DNA of 64,000 bases from Halovivax cerinus. Lineage in GTDB: Archaea > Halobacteriota > Halobacteria > Halobacteriales > Natrialbaceae. The DNA is taken from contig NZ_CP101824.1 of the NCBI RefSeq assembly GCF_024498195.1, positions 124,001 to 188,000 on the forward strand, given 5' to 3'. Shown one piece after another: positions 43,162-51,317 of the stretch. The notes under the pieces were generated by a model. It did not search any database and was not told the DNA's origin. It saw only the letters and a program-made list of their open reading frames with translations. The number at the start of each line of letters is the position of its first letter. Positions within the stretch are counted from its first letter, which is position 1. Both the position numbers and the translations under genes were made by a program.

Positions 43162-43674
43162 ATGCAACGACGAAAATTCGTCATCGGAATGGGAGCACTG
43201 GCATCGGGCGCGGCAGCGACCATCGGAACTGGGGCGTTTACCTCCGTGACTGCCGCCCGCGACATCGACGTCGAGGTCGCCGACGACGCTTCTGCGTACC
43301 TGCGACTGAAAGGGGCCAACTCGCACTACGTCGTCGACGACGGTGTGGGCGGGACGCTCGAGATCGACCTCAGCGGGGACAACCCGACGCCTGCAGGCGG
43401 CACGGGTGTGAACCCGAACGCCGTGACCGAGTTCGGCGACCTCTTCGAGATCGCGAACCAGGGGACCCAGACGGTCACCGTCGAGGCGTCGAAGATGGGA
43501 CCGCACCCGGACGCCGTCACGTTCGAGGACGGAAACGGCACGTCGCTCTCGGACGGTATCGAACTCGATCCGGGTGAGAGTGCCATGATCAGCCTCACCG
43601 TGGATACGACGGACGGTTCGATCGGCCACGACGAGATGCTGATCGACTCGGTCGTCTTCCACGCGGTGGCCTGA
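43162..43674 (+). CDS. Exported DUF1102 protein 1
   Basis: 170 residues from ATG 43162; the longer frame upstream covers the AT-rich promoter and is rejected. The N-terminus MQRRKFVIGMGALASGAAAT is a signal sequence with a likely cut after TA/A near residue 31. The mature end begins RDIDVEVADDASAYLRL, typical of DUF1102 proteins. The remainder is beta-rich with FEIANQGTQTVTVEA and no hydrophobic anchor. It should be exported as a soluble or polymer-forming surface protein. The second DUF1102 gene follows after 4 bases. The nearby signal peptidase probably processes it. Confidence 0.85.
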   Translation: MQRRKFVIGMGALASGAAATIGTGAFTSVTAARDIDVEVADDASAYLRLKGANSHYVVDDGVGGTLEIDLSGDNPTPAGGTGVNPNAVTEFGDLFEIANQGTQTVTVEASKMGPHPDAVTFEDGNGTSLSDGIELDPGESAMISLTVDTTDGSIGHDEMLIDSVVFHAVA

Positions 43675-43678
43675 GACG

Positions 43679-44248
43679 ATGGATCGACGAACCTTCGTCC
43701 TGAGCGCGGGTGCCGTCGCTGCCGGCGGGGGTCTCGTGCTCGGAACCGGAGCATTCGACAGCGTCCAGGCGGAACGAGACGTCACGGTCGCCGTCGCCGA
43801 CGATCCCGACGGCTACCTCAGCATCAGACCGTACAACGGACCGAACGGGAACTACGCCACCCTGACGGACGGCGAGCTCGCGATCGACCTGACCGACGGC
43901 AACGGAAACGTCGCCGGCGAGGGCATCAACACGAACGCTATCACCGGGATCGCGAACCTGTTTACCCTCGAGAATCAGGGGACGCAGACGGTCGATCTGG
44001 GCGTGACACCGGTCGCGTTTCTCGACGTCGACTTCGGCGGCTTCCCGCCAGCGGTCCTCGGCGTCCTGCTCGTGCCGCAGCTGAGCTGGGGTGACTGGCA
44101 GTTCGACCCGGTCGACCAGTCGATAACGATCCCCGACATCGGACCCGGCGATGCGGTTCACTTCACGCTCGCCGCTATCGCCTTCCCGGACGGCGCGATC
44201 GACGACGTCGAGATCGACGACGAACTCGAGATAACCGCGGAGGCCTGA
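43679..44248 (+). CDS. Exported DUF1102 protein 2
   Basis: 189 residues. The signal MDRRTFVLSAGAVAAGG is followed by a probable AxA-type site at SVQA, and the mature N-terminus ERDVTVAVADDPDGYLSI parallels protein 1. Shared blocks include NAITGIANLFTLENQGTQTVDLG. A hydrophobic insert (FPPAVLGVLLVPQLSWGDW) in the middle has no counterpart in protein 1 and may pack against a neighbouring subunit. Two related exported proteins in tandem fit a fibre with major and minor subunits. Confidence 0.85.
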   Translation: MDRRTFVLSAGAVAAGGGLVLGTGAFDSVQAERDVTVAVADDPDGYLSIRPYNGPNGNYATLTDGELAIDLTDGNGNVAGEGINTNAITGIANLFTLENQGTQTVDLGVTPVAFLDVDFGGFPPAVLGVLLVPQLSWGDWQFDPVDQSITIPDIGPGDAVHFTLAAIAFPDGAIDDVEIDDELEITAEA

Positions 44249-44251
44249 CCG

Positions 44252-44374
44252 ATGAAACCAGCACCAACGCTCGAAGACTACGAGGAACTGGCCGGCGTCG
44301 AGATCGATCTGTCCGAGCACGACATCGACAGGGAGACCATCAACGCCGAACTGGAACGCCTCTACGAGGCGTAA
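44252..44374 (+). CDS. 40-residue acidic protein in the DUF1102 operon
   Basis: ATG 44252, four bases after the DUF1102-2 stop region, opens a 40-codon frame beginning MKPAPTLEDYEELAGVEIDL and ending INAELERLYEA with TAA at 44374. The third positions are G/C-rich and the predicted structure is helical and acidic. There is no signal, so it should stay in the cytoplasm. It could be a chaperone or regulator for the exported subunits. No family is recognised. Confidence 0.6.
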   Translation: MKPAPTLEDYEELAGVEIDLSEHDIDRETINAELERLYEA

Positions 44375-44462
44375 TCGAGCCGGGAGTGGGAACTTCCCCC
44401 GTTCCGCGACTCGTAGACATCCGATCAGACGGATCGGGTTCTCGGCCGATCAGTCGTCGAAA

Positions 44463-44525
44463 TTTCTCGATACATGGTATTAGTAGTAAGGCTTATAGCC
44501 ATTTGTGTTAAATACTGTTTTGACC
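44463..44525 (+). promoter_or_regulatory. AT-rich promoter of the signal peptidase gene
   Basis: A 60-base AT-rich stretch with CTTATAG at 44492-44498, about 32-38 bases before ATG 44530. It suggests that the signal peptidase and DUF5305 genes have a promoter of their own in addition to read-through from the DUF1102 genes. Confidence 0.6.
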
Positions 44526-44529
44526 CTCG

Positions 44530-45681
44530 ATGGTCGGTGCGAGATTGCAGCGAGTCCTCCTGCTCGTCGTCGGCATCGTCGTCTGTACCCTGCTACTCGG
44601 ACAGCTACTCGGCCAGCCGATTCTCCTCGGGTTCGTCGAGACCGGGAGCATGCAGCCGAGTCTCGAACCGGGCGACGGATTCGTCGCGATCCCGGCCGTC
44701 GTCGCCGACGACCCGGAACCGGGCGACGTCGTCGTCTTCGACGCTCGCACGATCCAGGGTGGCGGCCTGACGACGCATCGAATCGTCGACGAAACCGACG
44801 CCGGATACGTGACCCACGGGGACGCGAATCCGTTTACCGATCAGGACGGCGGTGAGCCGCCGGTACAGGACTCCCAGATCGTCGCGACGGTCTGGCAGGT
44901 CGACGGTGAAATCGTGTCGATTCCGTCCCTCGGCACGGCCAGTACGTCCCTCACCCGACTGTTCGACGTCGCGGGCGAGACCGTTTCGGGTGCGGTCGGT
45001 GCTCGCTCCGCCATCGGATCGACGGGAGCGGCAGTGGTGGTTTTCGTCCTCTCGACGCTGTGGTACGGTATCGAACTGGTTCGCGAACGAGGGGAACCGA
45101 GGGAGACGTCTCGGTTCGACGGGGGCGAACGCGAGCGACTCGATCCACGCTACATCTGTGTGGGATTCACGCTGCTCGTCCTCGTCGCCGCCGCCGCGGC
45201 CATGTTCGTCCCGGCCGGAGCCACACACTACGACATCGTGAGTGCCGAGTTCGACTCCGAGGACGAGACGGTGATCAGACAGGGGACGACACAGGAGACG
45301 GGCTACGCGGTAGCGAATGGGGGTTTCGTCCCGATCGTCTCGTACGTCGACAGCGGCGAGTACGTCCGGACACCGGCCGAACGGACGACAGTCGGACCGC
45401 GATCGGAGTCCGAGATACCGATCGCGATCACCGCACCCGACGAGACGGGGTTCTATCCGACCTCGGTGACCGAGTACCGATACCTCCAGGTCGTTCCTCC
45501 GTCGGCGATCGACGCTCTCTACGACGTCCATCCAAACCTCCCACACCTGGTCATCCTCGGCCTTCTCGGGGGCGCCACGTACGGTCTCGGCAGGGTGGCA
45601 CTCGGTCGGACGGACACTCGACCGAGACGACGGCGCTCGACCAGAACCGAGCGATCGCGACGAGGAGTGGACCGACGGTGA
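44530..45681 (+). CDS. Signal peptidase I, archaeal Ser/His type
   Basis: 383 residues, longer than usual. The first 175 form the peptidase: membrane helix VLLLVVGIVVCTLLLGQLL, catalytic Ser40 in VETGSMQPSLEPGD, His83 in GLTTHRIVDE replacing the bacterial Lys, and Asp98/Asp104 in HGDANPFTDQD. Two further membrane helices follow, with an exported beta-domain of about 130 residues between helix 3 and the last helix (VILGLLGGATYGLGRVAL). This extra domain and its place beside DUF1102 genes suggest a dedicated SipW-like peptidase rather than the housekeeping enzyme. Confidence 0.9.
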   Translation: MVGARLQRVLLLVVGIVVCTLLLGQLLGQPILLGFVETGSMQPSLEPGDGFVAIPAVVADDPEPGDVVVFDARTIQGGGLTTHRIVDETDAGYVTHGDANPFTDQDGGEPPVQDSQIVATVWQVDGEIVSIPSLGTASTSLTRLFDVAGETVSGAVGARSAIGSTGAAVVVFVLSTLWYGIELVRERGEPRETSRFDGGERERLDPRYICVGFTLLVLVAAAAAMFVPAGATHYDIVSAEFDSEDETVIRQGTTQETGYAVANGGFVPIVSYVDSGEYVRTPAERTTVGPRSESEIPIAITAPDETGFYPTSVTEYRYLQVVPPSAIDALYDVHPNLPHLVILGLLGGATYGLGRVALGRTDTRPRRRRSTRTERSRRGVDRR

Positions 45682-45685
45682 CCGA

Positions 45686-47149
45686 ATGACCTTCGACATG
45701 ACACCCCAGCCGGACGAATCGACGGCGTCGAGACGGCTCCGTGTGCGCGCATTCCTCGACGAGTACCGACTCCATCTGGTGGTAGGACTTCTCCTGGTCG
45801 TCCTGATCGGTGGCTGGCTGAGTTACGGCGCGTACGCCGCCCAGTCCGAGACGACGGAGCAGCGAGCCGTCGACACCTGGTCGCTCACCGGAGCGTTCGA
45901 CCACGGCGGTGAGGTCACCGAATCGACGACGCTCTATCGGCAGGGAACACGTCTCGAGGATAGACCGCGATACTTCACCGCCGTCACGCCCACCCTCGAC
46001 GGCGAGTATGGCCTGTCCTACGAGGCCTCGAGCGGAACGGCCGACGTCGACCTGGCGGTAACGCGAGTCGTCCGCTCGGTGGACGGGGAGACGGTCTTCT
46101 GGACGTCGACGGATCCGGTCGCGACGGTCAATCGGACCGGCGTGGGCCCGGGCGAGGCAGTCACCGTCCACGTCGAGGTATCCGTCGCCGAGACGATCGA
46201 CCGAATCGAGACGATCGAATCGGAGCTCGGAGCGAGACCCGGCGAGACCGAGGTGTTCCTCCAGGTCACCGCCTCCGTCGACGGCACGGTGTCGGGATCG
46301 CAGCGGTCGGTCGTCGAGCGCCACCGCATCCCCATCGCGATCGACGGCGGCTCGTACGCGGTCGAAGACGAGCGGTTCGAGGAGGCCTATCGGGACACGG
46401 AGACCGTCGCCGTGACCGCGCACTCGGGATCGCTTCGGTCCGTCGGCGGCCCGCTCCTCCTGGTCGGCGGGCTCGCAGGACTCGGGGGCGTCGCCGTCGC
46501 GTCGCGGCGGCTTCGTCGACCGACGGCAGTCGAACGCGAGTGGCTCGCGTATCGGGACGACGTCGAGACCCACGGCGACCTCGTGACGACGGCCAGCCTC
46601 CCACCCGCCGTCTCGGATCGCCCACAGGCGCCGGTCGATTCCCTGGCGGAACTGGCACACCTCGCGATCGATCTTCGGGCTGCCCTGCACTACGACCCGA
46701 TCGAAGAACAGTACATCGTTATCTGCGACGAGGTCTGTTACCGGTTCGAACCCCCGTCAGCGCCGTGGAACCGCAAAGAACGAATCGGTGACGGCACCCG
46801 GGCCGGAGCCGGCGAGCGCGCGTCGACTGACGCAGGTATCGCCTTCCCGCCCGGCGAGGGCGTGGCGGACGACGCGTCGACACGGTCCGACGCCGAGCCG
46901 ACGCACACCATCGCTATCGACCGGACGGGATCTGCCACCGATGCCGAAGAGGCGTCCGCCGATGCGCCCGGTTTGAACGCGAACGCGTTCACAGTGGACG
47001 GAATGCCCGTGTACTCGGGGACGGGTACCGAGACGGGAGACGAATCGGGGGACCGCCCCTCCAAATCCGACGATTCCAGCGCACGGAGTTCCGATCGTGA
47101 CTCGCTCGAAGTCGAACCGGCGGTCGACACCGACGCGACGGATCCGTGA
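45686..47149 (+). CDS. DUF5305 membrane protein
   Basis: 487 residues. A membrane helix (YRLHLVVGLLLVVLIGGWLSYGAY) is followed by an extracellular beta-rich DUF5305 domain (TWSLTGAFDHGGEVTES, then RPRYFTAVTPTLDGEY), a second membrane helix (GGPLLLVGGLAGLGGVAVAS) and an intracellular tail. The tail contains YIVICDEVCYRFEPP and a long acidic disordered region. It starts 5 bases after the signal peptidase gene. It could anchor or assemble the exported DUF1102 proteins. The function is not established. Confidence 0.82.
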   Translation: MTFDMTPQPDESTASRRLRVRAFLDEYRLHLVVGLLLVVLIGGWLSYGAYAAQSETTEQRAVDTWSLTGAFDHGGEVTESTTLYRQGTRLEDRPRYFTAVTPTLDGEYGLSYEASSGTADVDLAVTRVVRSVDGETVFWTSTDPVATVNRTGVGPGEAVTVHVEVSVAETIDRIETIESELGARPGETEVFLQVTASVDGTVSGSQRSVVERHRIPIAIDGGSYAVEDERFEEAYRDTETVAVTAHSGSLRSVGGPLLLVGGLAGLGGVAVASRRLRRPTAVEREWLAYRDDVETHGDLVTTASLPPAVSDRPQAPVDSLAELAHLAIDLRAALHYDPIEEQYIVICDEVCYRFEPPSAPWNRKERIGDGTRAGAGERASTDAGIAFPPGEGVADDASTRSDAEPTHTIAIDRTGSATDAEEASADAPGLNANAFTVDGMPVYSGTGTETGDESGDRPSKSDDSSARSSDRDSLEVEPAVDTDATDP

Positions 47150-47170
47150 GCCGGGTGATCGCCCACCCGC

Positions 47171-48028
47171 TCAGGCCGTTCGAAGCCGAAGGCCGATCCC
47201 GTCGGGGTCGGCGAACGCGATCCCGTCGTCGGTCTCGGTGACGGACACGCCGGCATCTGACAGCCCATCCCGTGCGTCAGAGACGGTCGCGCGGTCGGAA
47301 ACGGTGAACTCGAACCAGTCGAGACCACGGCCACCGGCGGGGTCGGATCGGCCGTTCCACGCGTTCAGTCCGACGTGGTGGTGATAGTCGCCCATCGAGC
47401 AGAAGACGGCGCCGCGAGTCGCCAGTTGAACCCGCAGGCCGAGCGTGTCGGCGTAGAAGGAGCGGGCGGCGTCGAGGTCGGTCGTCTCCAGGTGGACGTG
47501 ACCGATCGTCGTCCCCGACGGAGCGGCGCCGGTCCCGTCTGAGTCCGCGCGGAGGGCATCCAGGTCGAGCGGGAGCGTGCGCATCGTGATCGAACCGTCG
47601 TCGGCCCGCGGCCAGGCGTCACGCGGCCTGTCGGCGTATATCTCGACGCCGTTGCCCTCGGGATCGGAGAGGTACAGCGCCTCGCTCACGTCGTGATCGG
47701 AGGCGCCCGACAGCTCCCACGCTCCCGCGCCGTTCCCGTCCCTTTCGATGCGTTCGAGGGCCGCCCCCAGCGCCGCCCGGGACGGGACCCGGAACGCGGT
47801 GTGGAAGAGACCAGCCCGGGTCGGCCCCCGTGGCGGGACATCCTCGTCCAACCGGAGGACGAGGAGCGCCGTTCCGTCGACGCCGAGCGTGGCTGTGGTA
47901 TCGGTTCGTGACTGGACGGTGAGGCCGACGATCGCTCGGTAGAAGTCGACGAGTTCGTCGAGATCGCCGACGCGAAGGGCCGCGCGACCGATGCGAGCGT
48001 CCGCCGGGACGAGTGGTGTTCGTGTCAT
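47171..48028 (-). CDS. VOC-family dioxygenase / glyoxalase-like protein
   Basis: 285 residues from ATG 48028. Two pairs of vicinal-oxygen-chelate modules are visible (ALRVGDLDELVDFYRAIVGL, then GHVHLETTDLDAARSFYADTLG), as in catechol 2,3-dioxygenases. Metal ligands are expected at H in GLFHTAFRVP, H in GHVHLE and the Glu of NGVEIY. The length and order match bacterial CatE/YfiE-type proteins. The substrate is unknown. The frame stays open upstream through a 27-bp repeat array, but the family start and a TATA-like gatatc (48056) support ATG 48028. Confidence 0.88.
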   Translation of the reverse strand: MTRTPLVPADARIGRAALRVGDLDELVDFYRAIVGLTVQSRTDTTATLGVDGTALLVLRLDEDVPPRGPTRAGLFHTAFRVPSRAALGAALERIERDGNGAGAWELSGASDHDVSEALYLSDPEGNGVEIYADRPRDAWPRADDGSITMRTLPLDLDALRADSDGTGAAPSGTTIGHVHLETTDLDAARSFYADTLGLRVQLATRGAVFCSMGDYHHHVGLNAWNGRSDPAGGRGLDWFEFTVSDRATVSDARDGLSDAGVSVTETDDGIAFADPDGIGLRLRTA

Positions 48029-48380
48029 CTGTGAGTGGTATCTGCGCGGAATCGTCGCCGATATCGTCGTGTTGGTTCGTTCGGTTTCTTCGGCAGTACC
48101 GGCACGTTCGGTCACCTCAGTAATGCCGGCACGTTCGGTCACCTCGGTAGTACCGGCACGTTCGGTCACCTCAGTAGTGCCGGCACGTTCGGTCACCTCG
48201 GTAGTACCGGCACGTTCGGTCACCTCTGCAGTACCCGCACGTGCGGCGACCCCGACACGAGTTGCGACGATGCGTGCGGTCGGACTGGACTAGACGGCTC
48301 CAGCCGTGTTTACTTTCGCGGCCGGCGGTGTAACCAGGTCACACGGGCGTTACCGGTCCACGTCCGGCCCAGTCGGTCGC
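48029..48380. other. Intergenic region dominated by a 27-bp repeat array
   Basis: A 352-base gap. Most of it is the 27-bp array (48074-48262). The rest holds the dioxygenase promoter and the 3' side of the beta-CASP gene. I see no independent gene. Confidence 0.6.
48074..48262. repeat. 27-bp tandem repeat, about 5 good copies plus 2 degenerate
   Basis: Clear units start at 48101, 48128, 48155, 48182 and 48209 (GGCACGTTCGGTCACCTC, then 9 variable bases), with degenerate copies at 48074 and 48236. On the minus strand each unit reads as nine residues, TERAGTTEV or similar, in frame with the dioxygenase and containing a GTG codon. Confidence 0.95.
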
Positions 48381-49637
48381 TCACAGCGCACAGCGGTCAC
48401 CGAGTTCCGGCGCGGCGGCGTCGTACCCGGCGCCGCAGAGGTCGCTCGCGAACCGCTCGCACCGATCGCCGTGGTTTACCAGGATCGTGGCGTCGGCGTA
48501 CGCGTCGAGGAAGTCGCGGAGACCGTTCCGGTCGGCGTGCGCGGAGAAGTCGTAGTGCTCGGCTCGCGCGCTGATGGGCATCAGTTGCCCGTCGATCTCC
48601 GCGCTTCCCGTCTCCAGGAGTTCGCGGCCCGGCGTTCCGTCTACCTGATACCCGGTGAAGGTGATCTTGTTGACCGGGTGGGTGCGGATCTCGGGGACGT
48701 ACGTCATCGCGGGACCCCCGTGGAGCATCCCGCTCGTGGTGACGATGACGGTACTCTGGGCGGCGATCCGCTTACGTTGGCCAGTACGGCCGGTGACGAA
48801 CCGGGCGTTGGCGGTCGCCCGGCGGAGCACGTCCGGGTCTCGCAGGAACTCCCGGTTTCGCGGCCGGGTGAGGAGCTCCGCGACGCGCGTTCCCATGCCG
48901 TCGGCGTAACACTCGACGTCGTGTGCGGCGCAGATGGCAAGCACCTCCTGGGTCCGGCCGATGGCGAACGCGGGGACGACGACCGTCCCGCCCTCCCAGA
49001 GCGTCGTCCGGAGGCTCTCGACGAACGCGGACTCGATCGCCGACCGCGGCTCGCGCTCGGTGTCCGCGTACGTGCTCTCGACGATCACCGCGTCGGCCTC
49101 GGGTCGTGCCGTCGTCCCCGCGAGCAGCTGCTGATCCTCGGTGTGGAAGTCGCCGGAGTAGAACAGTCGCGTCTCGCCGTCGTCGACGAGGACGTGGGCG
49201 CTGCCCGGGATGTGGCCGGCGTCGTAGAACGTGACGTCGTAGCCCCCGTCGTCGGCGCCCCCGAGGACCGAGAACGGTTCGCGGTACCCGTGCGTGGTCG
49301 ACACCTGGGTGAGACGGGCGATCTCGGCCTCGGTGAACGGGCAGTCGTACGTACCACCGTGGAGGTCGAGGGTGTCCCTGGCCAGTAAGAGTGCGAGGTC
49401 GCGCGTCGGTGACGTCCAGTAGACCGGTGGGCGAGCGTCACCCGAGAGCAGCGAGGGGAGCGAGCCGACGTGGTCCAGGTGACCGTGGCTCACCACGACG
49501 GCGTCGGGGTCGGGCTCACGGATCGGAAATCGCGGCGGATCCCCGGAGTCCATCCCGTAGTCGAGCAGGAGTCTGTCGTCGACGAGGATGGCACTCCGAC
49601 CGATCTCGCGCGCCCCGCCGAGGAACTCGACGTCCAT
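48381..49637 (-). CDS. MBL-fold beta-CASP RNase-like protein
   Basis: 418 residues. The metallo-beta-lactamase site SHGHLDHVG is at residues 50-58, with further ligands GHIPGS and GDFHTEDQ. The beta-CASP part has VVVPAFAIGRTQE, TTSGMLHGGP and a late SAHADRNGL, the conserved His motif of CPSF73-type nucleases. The protein is shorter than aCPSF1 and lacks KH domains, so it resembles aCPSF2-like exonucleases. It probably processes RNA in the cytoplasm. It is divergent from htpX. Confidence 0.9.
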   Translation of the reverse strand: MDVEFLGGAREIGRSAILVDDRLLLDYGMDSGDPPRFPIREPDPDAVVVSHGHLDHVGSLPSLLSGDARPPVYWTSPTRDLALLLARDTLDLHGGTYDCPFTEAEIARLTQVSTTHGYREPFSVLGGADDGGYDVTFYDAGHIPGSAHVLVDDGETRLFYSGDFHTEDQQLLAGTTARPEADAVIVESTYADTEREPRSAIESAFVESLRTTLWEGGTVVVPAFAIGRTQEVLAICAAHDVECYADGMGTRVAELLTRPRNREFLRDPDVLRRATANARFVTGRTGQRKRIAAQSTVIVTTSGMLHGGPAMTYVPEIRTHPVNKITFTGYQVDGTPGRELLETGSAEIDGQLMPISARAEHYDFSAHADRNGLRDFLDAYADATILVNHGDRCERFASDLCGAGYDAAAPELGDRCAL

Positions 49638-49769
49638 CTGGGCCGACTAGGGGCGAGCGCCGTTTGGGTTCGTCGGTTTCCCGGTCGGTGCGTTTCGATA
49701 CTGTCCGGCCGCTCCGACGTCCGCCAGAGAGGAACGTTTTTGGTGAGTCTCTCCGAGTCTCCACGCGGA

Positions 49770-50834
49770 GTGTCAGTGATTCGACGTGGCACACTCGAGT
49801 GGGAGACCGACCGGGGACTGCAGGTCCGAATGGCCCTCGCGCTCGCCCTTCTGGTGGCGTTTCCGTTCGCGTTCGTGGTGACCCTGGAGTGGGCACTATC
49901 GACGATCGTACCCGCGGTCACGGCGTCGCTCACCGGCGTCGATCCCGGGATGGACGTCGTCGTCGACCGGCGGGTCCTCGTGGTCGCGGTCGTGGGCGGG
50001 CTCCTCGGCCAGTACGCGTTCGGCGATCGGCTCGCGTTGCGGTCGCTGGGGGCGCGACCCGCACCGGCGGACGAGTATCCGGACCTCCACGAATCCACGC
50101 GCCTGCTGGCCCACCAGGCCGGTCTGTCGCCGCCGGACCTCGCCGTGGTCGAGTCGGACGCGCCGAACGCGTTCACGACCGGGCGGTCCACGGACTCGGC
50201 GACAGTCGTCGTCACGACCGGTCTGCTCGAGTCCCTCGATCCGGCCGAACGCGAGGCCGTCCTCGCTCACGAACTCGCCCACGTCGTCAACCGGGACGCG
50301 ACGGTGATGACGGTCGCGTACCTCCTCCCGACGCTCACGTACCTCGTCGCCACGAGCGCCTACACCGTCCTCCGGACGGTCTTTCGGTCGCTGCGGTTTC
50401 TGGACACCGACCACGACGGCGGGGGTCGGGCGCTCGCGGCCGTCATCGTCGTCATCGTCACTACGACGCTCGTCACGGTCGCCGTCGCCGCGCTCTTCTG
50501 GATCGCGAGTTTCCTCCTCTACCGGCTACTCTGTCGGTACCGCGAACACGCCGCCGATCGCGGCGCGGCACACCTGACGGGGGATCCGCTCGCGCTCGCG
50601 AGCGCGCTCGCGACGACCGACTCGGAGCTCGCCGACGCGCCGGATCGGGATCTGCGCACCTTAGACGGCGGCGTCGAAGCGCTGTACGTCGCGCCGCTCG
50701 ACTTCGCGCAGTTCACCGAGGAGGGTGACGACGGCCTGCTGAGCACAGACCTGTTTCCCGACACGCACCCGGACACGGCCGACCGAATCGAGCGATTGCA
50801 GGCCCTGGCAGCCGACGTCGAAGCGCCGGCCTGA
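49770..50834 (+). CDS. htpX: HtpX-like membrane metalloprotease (M48)
   Basis: About 354 residues if GTG 49770 is the start; GTG 49743, GTG 49776 and ATG 49830 are alternatives. Two hydrophobic segments precede the zinc site HELAHVVN (about 167-174), and a late Glu in CRYREHAADRGAAH completes the metal site. Two more membrane helices lie after the site. HtpX-type proteases degrade misfolded membrane proteins with the active site facing the cytoplasm. The exact start is uncertain because the upstream frame stays open. Confidence 0.88.
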   Translation: MSVIRRGTLEWETDRGLQVRMALALALLVAFPFAFVVTLEWALSTIVPAVTASLTGVDPGMDVVVDRRVLVVAVVGGLLGQYAFGDRLALRSLGARPAPADEYPDLHESTRLLAHQAGLSPPDLAVVESDAPNAFTTGRSTDSATVVVTTGLLESLDPAEREAVLAHELAHVVNRDATVMTVAYLLPTLTYLVATSAYTVLRTVFRSLRFLDTDHDGGGRALAAVIVVIVTTTLVTVAVAALFWIASFLLYRLLCRYREHAADRGAAHLTGDPLALASALATTDSELADAPDRDLRTLDGGVEALYVAPLDFAQFTEEGDDGLLSTDLFPDTHPDTADRIERLQALAADVEAPA

Positions 50835-50888
50835 TCGCCGTCCGCGCGCGGCCGTCGGCCACTCCGTCACAGACCGCACCGCCCCGAC

Positions 50889-51170
50889 TCAGTCCGGCCG
50901 AAATCGCCTGACGCCGAACTGGCCGTACCCGCCGTAGGCGACCTCCAGTGCGCCGATCCACCAGTTCCACCGATCGGCTGGCGTGCCGTCGGGCGCGTCG
51001 GCGAGTTCGTCTAGGATCACGTCGATCGAGAGCGCCACGCCGACGTCGGCCTCGTACCGGCCGCTATCGGCGAGGTCGACGGCCTGACGGACGACGACCC
51101 GCGACTCGCCCGTCGTCCCGCCGAACGTGTCGCGAAGGCGGAGTTCGAGGCGGCCGGGATCGAGAGACAC
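50889..51170 (-). CDS. Small conserved haloarchaeal protein, unknown function
   Basis: 93 residues from GTG 51170 (VSLDPGRLELRLRDTFGG). It reads as a compact alpha/beta domain with DLADSGRYEADVGVALSIDVILDEL and a tryptophan-rich end (DRWNWWIGALEVAYG). No signal or membrane segment. No family name can be given, but composition, length and codon bias support coding. Its upstream flank carries the 32-bp repeat. Confidence 0.65.
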   Translation of the reverse strand: MSLDPGRLELRLRDTFGGTTGESRVVVRQAVDLADSGRYEADVGVALSIDVILDELADAPDGTPADRWNWWIGALEVAYGGYGQFGVRRFRPD

Positions 51171-51195
51171 GGTTGGCGGTACGCGTGCGAGATAC

Positions 51196-51291
51196 TTGGA
51201 CGAATCGGGTGTTGTATGAACCGGGCGTTGGACGAATCTGGCGTTGTGTGAACCGGGCGTTGGACGATTCGAGCGGTGGACGAACCGGGCG
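51196..51291. repeat. 32-bp direct repeat x3
   Basis: Units start at 51196, 51228 and 51260: TTGGACGA(A/T)TC, a short variable part, GTTGT and TGAACCGGGCG. The array fills the gap between two minus-strand genes. The third copy is degenerate. Confidence 0.85.
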
Positions 51292-51317
51292 ATTCGCTCG
51301 GCCAGAGCGTGGGCGAG

